Positions 18,853-29,981 of a stretch of DNA of 64,000 nucleotides are shown piece by piece. A program made the position numbers and the translations under genes. The notes beneath the pieces are model-generated. The model made no database searches and was not told the DNA's origin. It saw only the letters and a program-made list of their open reading frames with translations. Location: positions 1-64,000 of the forward strand of contig NZ_JAAWWD010000037.1 of assembly GCF_021404545.1 (NCBI RefSeq), written 5' to 3'. Numbering within the stretch: the stretch's first letter is position 1; the number at the start of each line of letters is the position of its first letter. The stretch is from Aestuariivita sp. GTDB lineage: Bacteria > Pseudomonadota > Alphaproteobacteria > Rhodobacterales > Rhodobacteraceae.

Positions 18853-19773
18853 TCAGACCTTGAGGTTCGGAATGATCTGCTTTTTGCGGCTGACCACACC
18901 GGGTAACACCACCGTGTCGCCCGCAGCCTCGGCGCCAAAGCTTTTATGGGCCACGGTTTTGACCAGATCGTTGGGCACCAACAGGGTGGATTGCTCATTT
19001 AGGATATCCACCACAAACAGCAGCACCTGATCGACACCGTCCTCAGAGGCGACATCCGTCATTGACGCGATCAGGCTGTCCTTGCGGCTGAGCACCGTGT
19101 CGGGCGAGGTGGTCTCGAGCACCGAGACACGGAACGCAGTGCCATCGACCGTGTATTCCTTGGAATCCATCCGCAGGAGCTCGGCGTCCGAAAAGGACGA
19201 GACGTCGGATTTCGCCGCGAACATCTCGGCCGCATAGGCCGGAATGTCGAGGCCGAGATCCTTGGCAAGATCATGCGCGATTGCTTTGTCTTCCTGGGTG
19301 GTGGTGGGCGAGCGGAACTCCAGCGTGTCCGACAGGATGCACGACAGCATTGTGCCTTTGACCCAGACGGGTGCCTGGGCCATGTCCTTGCCGATCATCT
19401 TCCACATGATGGTGGCGGTGCAGGCCAGCGGCTCGATCCGGATCTCGATGGGGCCTTTGGTTTCCAGCCCGCCGACCAGCTTGTGGTGGTCGATGATGGC
19501 GCGGATATCGGTGTCGTTGATCCCGTCGGGCAATTCGGCGGGGTTGTTGGTGTCCACGATGACAACGGGCATGTCAGGGGCCACCGCGTCAATGATGCGC
19601 GGCTTGGGCAGGTCCCATTTCTCCAGCATGAAGGCGGCCTCGGTATTGGGCTCACCCAGCAGCACCGCCTCGGCGGTCTCGCCTTTGATTTCGTTGAGAT
19701 ACCAGGCCCAGATCAACGGCGAGCCGGTGGAGTCGGTGTCGGGGGATTTGTGGCCGAAAACGTGGATGGTCAT
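18853..19773 (-). CDS. ppaC: Manganese-dependent inorganic pyrophosphatase
   Basis: VFGHKSPDTDSTGSPLIWAWYL, VVIVDTNNPAELP, AIIDHHKLVGG (DHH family). Confidence 0.93.
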   Translation of the reverse strand: MTIHVFGHKSPDTDSTGSPLIWAWYLNEIKGETAEAVLLGEPNTEAAFMLEKWDLPKPRIIDAVAPDMPVVIVDTNNPAELPDGINDTDIRAIIDHHKLVGGLETKGPIEIRIEPLACTATIMWKMIGKDMAQAPVWVKGTMLSCILSDTLEFRSPTTTQEDKAIAHDLAKDLGLDIPAYAAEMFAAKSDVSSFSDAELLRMDSKEYTVDGTAFRVSVLETTSPDTVLSRKDSLIASMTDVASEDGVDQVLLFVVDILNEQSTLLVPNDLVKTVAHKSFGAEAAGDTVVLPGVVSRKKQIIPNLKV

Positions 19774-19878
19774 ATGCTCTGGTCCTTTGTGAAATAGGCA
19801 GTCGCGCGCCTTATAGGAGTGGCCCCATCCCTTGTCACCCGCCCAATCGTCGCGCCGTCATGGGGGACATTTTCTCGG

Positions 19879-20880
19879 TCAGGGATCGCTGCGGAACGGT
19901 GCGCGCTCCATCGTGAATCCGGCTTGCACCAGCAAGTTGAGCACACCCTGCTCTCCCATCAAGTGCAACCCGCCCACCGCAACCGCGATCCGGGCCTCAG
20001 GTGCGGTCAGAAGCGGCCGCATCCACGCTTGATTGCGCCGGTCAAGGAGCTTGGACTTGAATTCGGCGAGGACCGCTTCGATCTCCTGCGGGGTCATCTC
20101 AAGCTGGCGATGGGACAGGAGGCGGGCAAACTCCCATGCTGCTGCGGTTTCCTCGTCAAAGTAAAAGCCCGCGGTTGTTGCAAAGTGATCCTCGCTGTCA
20201 TCCGCAAAGGGCAAGGTGGCCATCAGAATGCTAAGCTGCTCCTCGACGGTGCCTTCTGCCAGAACGCTGTAAAGTTCCTCGAACCCTTCCAGTGATTGAA
20301 CCGGAACGCCCGCGTCTCGCGCGATGTCCATCAAACGCAGATCAAGTCCGCCTTTGGCCAGGCTGGGGTTTTCGATTGCGCAGGCTGGCATGCCCAGCAT
20401 CAGTGTCTGCATCCAAGGCTGCATCTTGGAGGCGATAAAGCCTGGCACGCCGCGCTCGGCCATCGCCGCCGACAGCTGCTGCCACTCCTGTTCGGGGAGC
20501 AGTTCGGGCAATGTGGGACCTTGCGTGATAAAGACCTTTTCAGGCTGGCGCGAAAGGGCGTTCTGCATATCGGCCTGATCGGCATCTGTCATCTCGACAA
20601 AAAGCCGCTCCACCCCGGACACGATGGGCCCCAACTGATCCATGACCGGGTCCCAGCGGGGATCGTCCAGATGCATTGTGCCGATAATGTGGATCGTCTG
20701 ATCCCCGCGCCGGGCGATCCAGTGATTGTCATGCGCAAAGGGGACGGTTTGCACAGCACGCGCGATCTGCGCCTGTTCTTGGTCCGAAAGGGTCGCGCGC
20801 AGATCGGTGCCGGTGCAGTACCCGGCCTGGACGACTGGCGCGATCAGCACGAAGCAAAAGGAAAGAAACCAGCGGGCCAT
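19879..20880 (-). CDS. TraB/GumN family protein
   Basis: Signal peptide; QTIHIIGTMHLDDPRWDPVM…LFVEMTDADQADMQ; GGLHLMGEQGVLNLLVQAGF. Confidence 0.8.
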   Translation of the reverse strand: MARWFLSFCFVLIAPVVQAGYCTGTDLRATLSDQEQAQIARAVQTVPFAHDNHWIARRGDQTIHIIGTMHLDDPRWDPVMDQLGPIVSGVERLFVEMTDADQADMQNALSRQPEKVFITQGPTLPELLPEQEWQQLSAAMAERGVPGFIASKMQPWMQTLMLGMPACAIENPSLAKGGLDLRLMDIARDAGVPVQSLEGFEELYSVLAEGTVEEQLSILMATLPFADDSEDHFATTAGFYFDEETAAAWEFARLLSHRQLEMTPQEIEAVLAEFKSKLLDRRNQAWMRPLLTAPEARIAVAVGGLHLMGEQGVLNLLVQAGFTMERAPFRSDP

Positions 20881-20985
20881 GCAAAACTCCGGTCAGGATG
20901 CCGTCGTGTTCAAGCTAGGCAGCCGGGACCCTTTGAACAACCCGGCCATGCTTGAATGGCGCGCGCGCGGTTCCTATCCTGGGGC

Positions 20986-21657
20986 ATGGACAGAGAAAGC
21001 GACCTTTATCCGCCGATCAAGGCGTTTCTGGAGCGGCAGGGATATCTGGTCAAGGGAGAGGTCGGCGCGGTCGATATCATGGCGACGCGTGCCGATGAGC
21101 CCCCCGTTCTGGTCGAGCTGAAACTGCGGTTCTCGCTGTCGTTGTTCCATCAGGCGGTCGCGCGGCTGGCAATCAGCGATCTGGTCTATATCGCGGTGCC
21201 ACGTCCTACCGGTAAGACCGCAAAGCGGGCCATTCGGGACAATACCGCGCTCTGCCGTCGGCTGGGTTTGGGCCTGATTCTGGTGGCGGGCAATGGCCGG
21301 GTCGAGGTGCCATGCGATCCGGGGCCTTATGCGCCGCGCAAGTCGCGCAAGCGTCAGATGCGGCTCTTGCGCGAGTTCGAGCGGCTGAGCGGCGATCCCA
21401 ATGCAGGCGGCGCCACCCGGCACGGCATCGTCACCGCCTATCGCCAGGATGCGCTGCGCTGCGCCGCCCATCTGGCCGAACACGGTCCCAGCAAGGGCGC
21501 CCAGGTCGCCGCCGCCACTCAGGTCGCGGGTGCGACGCGGCTGATGGCGGTCAATCACTATGGCTGGTTCGAGCGTGTGGAGACCGGCATCTATCGTCTC
21601 AGTCCGGCGGGGGCAGAGGGTCTCAAACACTGGGCCTATAGCTGGGAAGACCGATAG
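20986..21657 (+). CDS. DUF2161-type PD-(D/E)XK phosphodiesterase-like protein
   Basis: YPPIKAFLERQGYLVKGEVGAVDIMATRADEPPVLVELKLRFSLSLFHQAV (D…ExK) and C-terminal winged-helix-like region. Confidence 0.75.
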   Translation: MDRESDLYPPIKAFLERQGYLVKGEVGAVDIMATRADEPPVLVELKLRFSLSLFHQAVARLAISDLVYIAVPRPTGKTAKRAIRDNTALCRRLGLGLILVAGNGRVEVPCDPGPYAPRKSRKRQMRLLREFERLSGDPNAGGATRHGIVTAYRQDALRCAAHLAEHGPSKGAQVAAATQVAGATRLMAVNHYGWFERVETGIYRLSPAGAEGLKHWAYSWEDR

Positions 21658-21771
21658 CATCCGCCGCCGACCGCACCCGGCCCGACCCTGGTGGTCCAGC
21701 AGCCCGGGACCGGGTGCCGGTGTCGTCCGGCGCGGCCCCGCGAATGTCGTAAATCGCGCGTGTGAATCGTG

Positions 21772-21800
21772 TTGACAGATCGCCGCAGCTTGCCTATCTC
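21772..21800 (+). promoter_or_regulatory. Sigma70-type promoter of groESL (-35 TTGACA, 17-bp spacer, -10 TATCTC)
   Basis: TTGACA 21772-21777 and TATCTC 21795-21800 just upstream of the CIRCE operator. Confidence 0.75.
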
Positions 21801-21807
21801 CGCGATG

Positions 21808-21834
21808 TTAGCACTCGGGGAGAGTGAGTGCTAA
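21808..21834. promoter_or_regulatory. CIRCE element (HrcA operator)
   Basis: TTAGCACTC-N9-GAGTGCTAA, perfect match to the CIRCE consensus. Confidence 0.97.
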
Positions 21835-21835
21835 C

Positions 21836-21861
21836 AGAGGCACCCGGCACCGGGCGCCTCT
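21836..21861 (+). other. GC-rich 5'-UTR hairpin of groES
   Basis: AGAGGCACCCGG-CA-CCGGGCGCCTCT, 11 of 12 positions paired, between CIRCE and the groES start. Confidence 0.7.
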
Positions 21862-21898
21862 GAGGAAGAAACACTTTGAGCCTTAAGGAGCTGCAAAG

Positions 21899-22186
21899 AT
21901 GGCATTGAAACCGCTTCACGACCGTGTGCTGGTTCGCCGCACTGAAAGCGAAGAGACCACCGCAGGCGGGTTGATCATTCCCGACAGCGCAAAAGAAAAA
22001 CCCGCCGAGGGCGTGGTTGTTGCCGTGGGCGCAGGCGCACGCGACGATGATGGTGACCGCATCGCAATGGACGTCAGCGAAGGGGACAAGATCCTGTTCG
22101 GCAAATGGTCCGGCACGGAGGTAACCGTCGACGGCGAAGAACTGCTGATGATGAAGGAAAGCGACATCATGGGCATCATCGAGTAA
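21899..22186 (+). CDS. groES: Co-chaperonin GroES
   Basis: [35 protein letters not shown]. Confidence 0.98.
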   Translation: MALKPLHDRVLVRRTESEETTAGGLIIPDSAKEKPAEGVVVAVGAGARDDDGDRIAMDVSEGDKILFGKWSGTEVTVDGEELLMMKESDIMGIIE

Positions 22187-22231
22187 GCCGTACGGCTTCT
22201 CTGATCTCCAAACATCGCTGACATCAACTGA

Positions 22232-23892
<1,661 letters not shown>

Positions 23893-23893
<1 letters not shown>

Positions 23894-24006
23894 AACCAAT
23901 CCCGTATTGGGATTGGTTTGGTGGCGGCAGGCGTTTGGCGCAGCCAAATGCCGAGAGCCACACCGCCAAAAAGAAAGAAGGGGCTGCCCGACCGGCGGCC
24001 CCTTTT
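23893..24006 (+). terminator. Tandem hairpins downstream of groEL, the second an intrinsic terminator
   Basis: AAACCAATCCC-GTATT-GGGATTGGTTT (23893-23919) and GGGGCTGCC…GGCGGCCCC-TTTTT (about 23980-24005). Confidence 0.75.
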
Positions 24007-24039
24007 TGCGTTTCACCCGCTATCGGTCGCGACCGTCGC

Positions 24040-24531
24040 CTAGCGGGGTGAGTTCAGCCGCTGATGGAACATGCGCTGTTCCCAGTTCGCGCCAAACACA
24101 CCGAACATGATCGCAAAGATAAACGCATGCAGGCAGAGCCCCGCAAGCCAGCCGACCGCTGTATAATGCACCCAAAGACTCTGTGGCGATAAAATCCAGT
24201 TTGCCAAAGCCAGACCCGGCACGGTCACGCAGAACAGCGCGAGATGGATAAGAAGTCCCTTCAGATGGTACACATATTCCAGCGCCTCGGTTTCGCGGGC
24301 CTCGATCTCTTCGGTGTTGGCGTTCATGGACATTGTTCGATCCTCCGATAAGGCGCTGATGCTTGTCTCAAACACAGCGGCCAGACATTTCAGGGTTTCA
24401 AGCGTTGCCGGCTGCCCATTTTCCAGCCGCTGAATCGTGCGGGCGCTCAGGCCGGCCTGCTGTGCCAGTTGTTCCTGTGTCCACCCTCGCTCTCTCCGGC
24501 GATCTTTCAGTTGCAAATGCGCCTCCGTCAT
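24040..24531 (-). CDS. XRE-family helix-turn-helix protein with C-terminal 2TM domain
   Basis: RERGWTQEQLAQQAGLSARTIQRLENGQPATLETLKCLAAVF; two hydrophobic segments at C-terminus. Confidence 0.85.
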   Translation of the reverse strand: MTEAHLQLKDRRRERGWTQEQLAQQAGLSARTIQRLENGQPATLETLKCLAAVFETSISALSEDRTMSMNANTEEIEARETEALEYVYHLKGLLIHLALFCVTVPGLALANWILSPQSLWVHYTAVGWLAGLCLHAFIFAIMFGVFGANWEQRMFHQRLNSPR

Positions 24532-24676
24532 TGGCCTGATGTCATCGATCTAGGATGCCTTGGACAAACCTACCACGCCACGGGTGCGACAGGCCACGAC
24601 ACCAAGACGACAGGTGTGGCAATGCTGCGCGAAATCGTACATTTCCTTTCCGGACCAGGGCGGATTAAGTCTGCAC

Positions 24677-25540
24677 ATGCGCCTTATCCTTTTGACCACG
24701 CTGACCATGATCGCCTTTGCCGCCAATTCGGTGCTTAACCGGATGGCGCTGGTGGATGGTGGCATTGACCCGGCCGCCTTTGGCGCGTTCCGCCTGATCG
24801 CCGGGGCGGCGATCCTGTGGTTGCTGGTCATGCTGACCGGCGGCGGTCCGATCCGCGGCGCGGCCGACTGGCGCGCGGCAGTCGCGCTTTTTGCCTATAT
24901 GTTCGGGTTTTCCTTCGCCTATCTCGCGCTCGATGCTGGAATCGGGGCACTGATCCTGTTTGGCATGGTGCAGATCACCATGTTTGTCGGAGCCCTCGGC
25001 GGAGGAGAGCGCCCGCCCGCCCGGCGCTGGATCGGGGCGGGCATCGCCTTTGCCGGTCTGACCTGGCTTTTGTGGCCGGGCGGCACGGTGAATATCAGCC
25101 TCATCCATGCAGCGTATATGTGCGTGGCGGGGATCGGGTGGGGGCTCTATTCCCTGCTGGGCCGCAGCGCGTCGGATCCGCTGCGTGCCACGGCCGCGAA
25201 TTTCATGATGGCCGTGCCCTTCGGCGTGGCGCTGGCGCTGGTGCTGTCGGCGGATCAACTCGCCGAGATCACCGGGCGGGGGCTGGTGCTCGCAGGCCTT
25301 TCCGGCGCGGTGACCTCCGGTCTGGGCTATGCGCTGTGGTACAGGGTGTTGCCGCATCTAAGCGCCTCGGTCGCGGCGGTCGCACAGCTCAGCGTTCCGG
25401 TGATTGCCATGGCGGCAGGCGTGGTGTTTCTGGCCGAACCGCTGGGTGCGGGGCTTGCCTTGCCCGCGCTGCTGGTCCTGGGGGGCGTCGCGATCTCTGT
25501 GCTGCCGCGTCAAAAGGCGATCAGTTCCAAAGGATCGTAG
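24677..25540 (+). CDS. DMT-family (EamA) transporter
   Basis: Multi-TM; start codon at MRLILLTTLTMIAFAANSVLNRMAL within ORF 24560..25540. Confidence 0.85.
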   Translation: MRLILLTTLTMIAFAANSVLNRMALVDGGIDPAAFGAFRLIAGAAILWLLVMLTGGGPIRGAADWRAAVALFAYMFGFSFAYLALDAGIGALILFGMVQITMFVGALGGGERPPARRWIGAGIAFAGLTWLLWPGGTVNISLIHAAYMCVAGIGWGLYSLLGRSASDPLRATAANFMMAVPFGVALALVLSADQLAEITGRGLVLAGLSGAVTSGLGYALWYRVLPHLSASVAAVAQLSVPVIAMAAGVVFLAEPLGAGLALPALLVLGGVAISVLPRQKAISSKGS

Positions 25541-25947
25541 CCGAACCCGCGCGCCCAGGCGATATCCGGCAGGCTGGAGGGTTTGAAATGCAGCCCCGCC
25601 AGTTCCTCGCGCGCAAAGAAGCGCCGCTTGGTGACGATGCGATCAGGATCCTCCCAACTGTCGCTGAGCGTGCCCGCGACCAGCGTGCAGCGAAAGAACA
25701 CCTCCACCTGGTGAAACCCATCCTTTGGATTGTGAAACTCGTTTACCAGGCAAGGGGGCCCGACCGTCACGGTCAGGCCTGTCTCTTCCATCACTTCGCG
25801 CCGCAGATTGTCGGGCAGGGAGCTTCCCGGCTCCACTCCGCCGCCCGGCGCACACCACAACGTATGGCGCGGATCGGCCCAGGCATTGACCAGCAAAAGC
25901 CTGTCCTCATGTACCAAAACGGCGCGCACGGCGATGCGAGGTTTCAT
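25510..25947 (-). CDS. NUDIX hydrolase
   Basis: GGGVEPGSSLPDNLRREVMEETGLTV Nudix box; MKPRIAVRAVLVHEDR start chosen. Confidence 0.87.
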   Translation of the reverse strand: MKPRIAVRAVLVHEDRLLLVNAWADPRHTLWCAPGGGVEPGSSLPDNLRREVMEETGLTVTVGPPCLVNEFHNPKDGFHQVEVFFRCTLVAGTLSDSWEDPDRIVTKRRFFAREELAGLHFKPSSLPDIAWARGFGYDPLELIAF

Positions 25948-26010
25948 TTTTCCGTATCTCTTTGCAAACTCCCCTTTGCATAGGGGGCGCACTGCGCATA
26001 GGTCAACGCC

Positions 26011-26775
26011 ATGAGATACGCCATGGCATTGATGTTTGGCCTGCTTGCGCCCATGGCACGGGCGGATTGTGTGATCCTACTGCACGGGCTGGCGCGCACG
26101 CAGGCCTCCTTTGCCATCATGGAAGAGGTGTTGGAGCAGCGCGGGTATGACGTGGTGCGCCCCGGTTATCCCTCCACCCAGCTGCCAATCCAACTGTTGG
26201 TTGACCGCACGCTGCCTGAGGCGGTCGACAAATGCGGCACTCAAACGGTGCATTTCGTCACGCATTCGATGGGCGGCATTCTGGTGCGTTACTGGTTCTT
26301 GCGGGATCGTCCGCAAAACCTGGGCCGCGTGGTCATGCTGGGCACGCCCAACCAGGGCAGTCAACTGGTCGATCAGTTAGACGATTTGGAGGTCTTTGGC
26401 TGGTTGCATGGCCCGGCAGGTCAGCAATTGGGTACCGGCCCGTCCAGCCTGCCGTTGAGGTTGCCCCCTGTGGATTACCCTGTCGGTGTGATCGCGGGCG
26501 ACCAATCGCTCAACCCGGTCTTCTCCGCAATGATCGAGGGGCCTGACGATGGCAAGGTCGCCGTTGACGAAACGCGTGTGGATGGCATGGATGCGCATAT
26601 GGTGCTGCCGGTGACGCACACGTTCATGATGAACAGCCCACGTGTGATTGCCGAAACGGTGTTCTTTCTGGAAACCGGGCGCTTTGACCCGGATATCACC
26701 TGGATCGAGGCTGTGTTCGGCACCATCGATCTGGATTGCAAAGGGGACGATTGCGGCCCAGGTTCCACCCGATGA
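26011..26775 (+). CDS. Secreted alpha/beta hydrolase (lipase-like)
   Basis: Signal peptide; VILLHGLARTQASF; VHFVTHSMGGILVRYW nucleophile elbow. Confidence 0.82.
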   Translation: MRYAMALMFGLLAPMARADCVILLHGLARTQASFAIMEEVLEQRGYDVVRPGYPSTQLPIQLLVDRTLPEAVDKCGTQTVHFVTHSMGGILVRYWFLRDRPQNLGRVVMLGTPNQGSQLVDQLDDLEVFGWLHGPAGQQLGTGPSSLPLRLPPVDYPVGVIAGDQSLNPVFSAMIEGPDDGKVAVDETRVDGMDAHMVLPVTHTFMMNSPRVIAETVFFLETGRFDPDITWIEAVFGTIDLDCKGDDCGPGSTR

Positions 26776-27920
26776 ACAGCCTTGATCTGACACTGACCGG
26801 AGCACAGGTGCTTTGGCCCGATGGCATGGGCGGCGGGGCCGTTCATGTATCTGACAGCCGGATTTGCGATGCGCCATGTGGCCGCGACGTCGATCTGGCG
26901 GGCTTTCTGGTGATGCCGGGGATTGTCGATGTCCATGGCGATGCGTTCGAGCGGCATCTTGCCCCGCGGCGCGGTGCGATGAACCAGCGCGGCGAAGGGC
27001 TGGTGGCGACCGAGGCGGAGATTGCCGCCAATGGCGTCACCACCGCCTATCTCGCCCAATTCTTCAGCTGGGAGGGCGGGCTGCGCGGGCCGGAATTTGC
27101 CGACAGCGTCTTTCGCGCACTGGCCGCGACACAGGACAGTCTGGTCAGCGATCTGCGCGGGCAGTTGCGGTTCGAGATCCACATGCTGGATGATTACGCC
27201 GACCTGCCCGCCAATCTGGCGCGGTGGGGCATCGATTACGTGATCTTCAACGACCATCTGCCGCACAAGAAACTGGCGGCGGGCAAGCGCCCTTCCGGCC
27301 TCACCGCCCAAGCGCTCAAAGCGGCGCGCAATCCCGAAAAACACCTGGAAATGCTCCAGACACTGCATGCGCGGCGCGCGGAGGTACCCGCTGCCCTGGA
27401 CAAGGTCGTCCCTGAGCTTCTCGCGATGGGTATCCGCATCGGCAGTCATGACGACACCACGGCTGAAGACCGTCTGACCTGGCGCGACCAAGGTGCGCGG
27501 ATCTCGGAATTTCCCGAAACGCTGGAGGCTGCCGAGACCGCGCGCGCGGGCGGTGACGGCATTATCCTGGGCGCGCCCAATGTGGTGCGGGGGGGCTCGC
27601 ACAAGGGTAACGTGAGCGGCGTGGATCTGATCGCCATGGGCCTTTGCGACGCGCTGGCCTCCGATTACCACTATCCCAGCCTGCGCCGCGCGGCGCTGAT
27701 GCTGGCGGATGCGGGTGTGGTTCCTCTGGCCGAAGCGTGGCGACTGATTTCCGCCGGACCCGCGCGGCTGATGGGGCTTGAGGACAGGGGACGCATCGCG
27801 CCGGGCTTGCGCGCCGATCTCGTGATCCTCGATGCCGACACACGCCGGGTTGCGGCCACTCTGGCAGGAGGGCGGTTCAGCTATCTCAGCGGCGACATCG
27901 CGGCCCGGTTCATAAGCTAG
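26772..27920 (+). CDS. phnM: Alpha-D-ribose 1-methylphosphonate 5-triphosphate diphosphatase-like (PhnM)
   Basis: DVHGDAFERHLAPRRGAMNQRGEGL, IFNDHLPHKK, IGSHDDTTAEDR, SDYHYPSLRRAAL; ATGA overlap with upstream gene. Confidence 0.88.
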   Translation: MNSLDLTLTGAQVLWPDGMGGGAVHVSDSRICDAPCGRDVDLAGFLVMPGIVDVHGDAFERHLAPRRGAMNQRGEGLVATEAEIAANGVTTAYLAQFFSWEGGLRGPEFADSVFRALAATQDSLVSDLRGQLRFEIHMLDDYADLPANLARWGIDYVIFNDHLPHKKLAAGKRPSGLTAQALKAARNPEKHLEMLQTLHARRAEVPAALDKVVPELLAMGIRIGSHDDTTAEDRLTWRDQGARISEFPETLEAAETARAGGDGIILGAPNVVRGGSHKGNVSGVDLIAMGLCDALASDYHYPSLRRAALMLADAGVVPLAEAWRLISAGPARLMGLEDRGRIAPGLRADLVILDADTRRVAATLAGGRFSYLSGDIAARFIS

Positions 27921-28987
27921 GCCCGGATCACCCGGTTGATATGGCCCAACTTGCGGCCGGGTTTGACGGTGGCCTTGCCATAGAGATGGATCGCTGTGTC
28001 GCTGTTGCGCGCAAGGCCCGGGACCCGGTCCATATCGTCGCCGATCAGGTTCTCCATCACGACATCCGCATATCGCTGCCCGTCGCCCAGGGGCCACCCT
28101 GCGATGGCGCGGATATGCTGCTCGAACTGATCCACGGCAGAGCCATTCTGCGTCCAATGGCCTGAGTTATGCACGCGCGGTGCGATCTCGTTCACGATAA
28201 GGCCGTGGGCCGTGACAAAGAGTTCAACCCCCATGACCCCGACATATTCCAGCCGGTTCAGGATGTTGGCGGCCAAGAGTACCGCATCGGTGCGCTGCGA
28301 TGCCGAAAGCCGGGCCGGGACCGTTGTGGTCCGCAGGATCCCGTCGCGGTGCACATTCTCGCCCGGATCGAAAGACGCAACCGACCCATCCAGCCCGCGC
28401 GCGGCGATCACCGAAACCTCATGGCTGAAATCGACAAATCCTTCGAGGATCGCGGGTGCGCCTGCCATGGCCGACAGCGCATCGGCGGCCTGGGAGGGAT
28501 CGTCGATGCGCACCTGGCCCTTGCCGTCATAGCCGAACCGCCGGGTCTTGAGGATCGCGGGCGTGCCCACCCGCGCCAGGGCGGCTTCCAGCCCCGCCAG
28601 ATCGGCGATATCGGCGAAAGGGGCGGTGGTCAGGCCCAACGATTGCAGGAATTCTTTCTCGATCAATCTGTCCTGGCTGATCCGAAGCGCCTCGCGCCCA
28701 GGGCGGATCGGGCGATGCGCCTCGAGAACGTCGAGAGCCTGGGTCGGGATGTTCTCGAATTCATAGCTGATGACATCGACAGCCTCGGCAAAGGCGATCA
28801 GGGCCGCGTGATCGTCATAGGGCGCTGTCGTGACCCGATCTGCCACCTGACCGGCTGGCGGCTGGGTGCCGGGTTCAAAAATGTGGGTTTTCATCCCCAT
28901 ACGACTGGCCGCAACCGAAAGCATGCGGCCCAGTTGCCCGCCGCCAAGGATCCCGATCACCGATCCGGGTGTCAACATATCCGTCAT
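27917..28987 (-). CDS. purK: 5-(carboxyamino)imidazole ribonucleotide synthase
   Basis: GILGGGQLGRMLSVAASRMGMKTHIFEPG; KTRRFGYDGKGQ; ATP-grasp fold. Confidence 0.95.
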   Translation of the reverse strand: MTDMLTPGSVIGILGGGQLGRMLSVAASRMGMKTHIFEPGTQPPAGQVADRVTTAPYDDHAALIAFAEAVDVISYEFENIPTQALDVLEAHRPIRPGREALRISQDRLIEKEFLQSLGLTTAPFADIADLAGLEAALARVGTPAILKTRRFGYDGKGQVRIDDPSQAADALSAMAGAPAILEGFVDFSHEVSVIAARGLDGSVASFDPGENVHRDGILRTTTVPARLSASQRTDAVLLAANILNRLEYVGVMGVELFVTAHGLIVNEIAPRVHNSGHWTQNGSAVDQFEQHIRAIAGWPLGDGQRYADVVMENLIGDDMDRVPGLARNSDTAIHLYGKATVKPGRKLGHINRVIRA

Positions 28988-29049
28988 GGCCGCTCTTTTC
29001 TCAGTTGATGTTCATCTGTCGTCGCGCCGGGTCCGGTGGCGATCCGGCG

Positions 29050-29535
29050 TTACCCTTCGGGCGCCTCTGGGATAGATGCCGAAAGCGCCACGCGCCAGGC
29101 ATCGAGCCGGTCGGCCAACTCGGTATCCGACAGGGCGAGGATGCCCGCCGCCATCAGCCCGGCATTTGCCGCACCAGCTGCGCCGATCGCCATTGTGGCA
29201 ACAGGGTAGCCCTTGGGCATCTGCACGATGGAATAGAGGCTGTCGACGCCGGACAGGGCCTTGGTCTGAACCGGGACACCGATCACCGGCACGCGGGTCT
29301 TTGAGGCCATCATGCCGGGCAGATGTGCGGCCCCGCCGGCCCCTGCGATAATCGCCTTCAGACCCCGCTCGACCGCAGCCCGGCCATAGTCCCAAAGCCG
29401 GTCCGGTGTACGATGGGCCGACACGATGCGGGCCTCATAGGTCACACCCAGATCATCCAGGATACGCGCCGCCTCTTTCATCGTGGGCCAGTCGGATTGA
29501 CTGCCCATGATGATCCCTACCGAAATGTCGGACAT
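29050..29535 (-). CDS. purE: 5-(carboxyamino)imidazole ribonucleotide mutase
   Basis: [42 protein letters not shown]. Confidence 0.97.
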   Translation of the reverse strand: MSDISVGIIMGSQSDWPTMKEAARILDDLGVTYEARIVSAHRTPDRLWDYGRAAVERGLKAIIAGAGGAAHLPGMMASKTRVPVIGVPVQTKALSGVDSLYSIVQMPKGYPVATMAIGAAGAANAGLMAAGILALSDTELADRLDAWRVALSASIPEAPEG

Positions 29536-29588
29536 ACGCCGCGCCCCCGTGCCGCCAAAAGAACGCGCACTATAGCCAAATCATCCGC

Positions 29589-29816
29589 TCAGGCAATGAT
29601 GTCCGGGGTCAGCCGATCCTCGATCAATGCGATCCGATCCTTGAGGTAAAGTTTTTGTTTTTTCAATCGCTTGATCGTCAGCTGATCAGACACGCCGCGC
29701 TCTTGCAGGGCCGAGATCGCCTCATCAAGATCGCGATGCTCCCGGCGAAACACTTCCAACTCTACGCGCAGAACGTCGTCGGACTTCATGGCGAAATCAT
29801 GGGGTGCGTTCATCAA
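29589..29816 (-). CDS. YdcH/DUF465 family small protein
   Basis: EHRDLDEAISALQERGVSDQLTIKRLKKQKLYLKDRIALIEDRL; start (29816 or 29834) uncertain. Confidence 0.75.
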   Translation of the reverse strand: MMNAPHDFAMKSDDVLRVELEVFRREHRDLDEAISALQERGVSDQLTIKRLKKQKLYLKDRIALIEDRLTPDIIA

Positions 29817-29883
29817 CATCTCTCGATTCGTCATCTTACTGCGAGGGTTACAAGATACCTGTTAATGACCTATGCGCCTACCC

Positions 29884-29912
29884 CTTGTTAAGCTTGGCTT
29901 TTCTCCCCATAT
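29884..29912 (+). promoter_or_regulatory. Sigma32 (RpoH)-type promoter of hsp20
   Basis: CTTGTT (29884-29889), 15-bp spacer, CCCCATAT (29905-29912). Confidence 0.65.
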
Positions 29913-29950
29913 TCTGAACGAAGCGGTTGCCGCAACGGGGCCGCACCACA

Positions 29951-29977
29951 TCGTCGCTTTTGCTTTTTCAAGGACGA
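29951..29977 (+). promoter_or_regulatory. ROSE-like RNA thermometer hairpin sequestering the hsp20 Shine-Dalgarno
   Basis: UCGUC(G)CUU pairs with AAGGACGA, leaving one bulged G; contains UCGCU (ROSE UYGCU motif) at 29954-29958; ATG at 29982. Confidence 0.65.
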
Positions 29978-29981
29978 GGAC

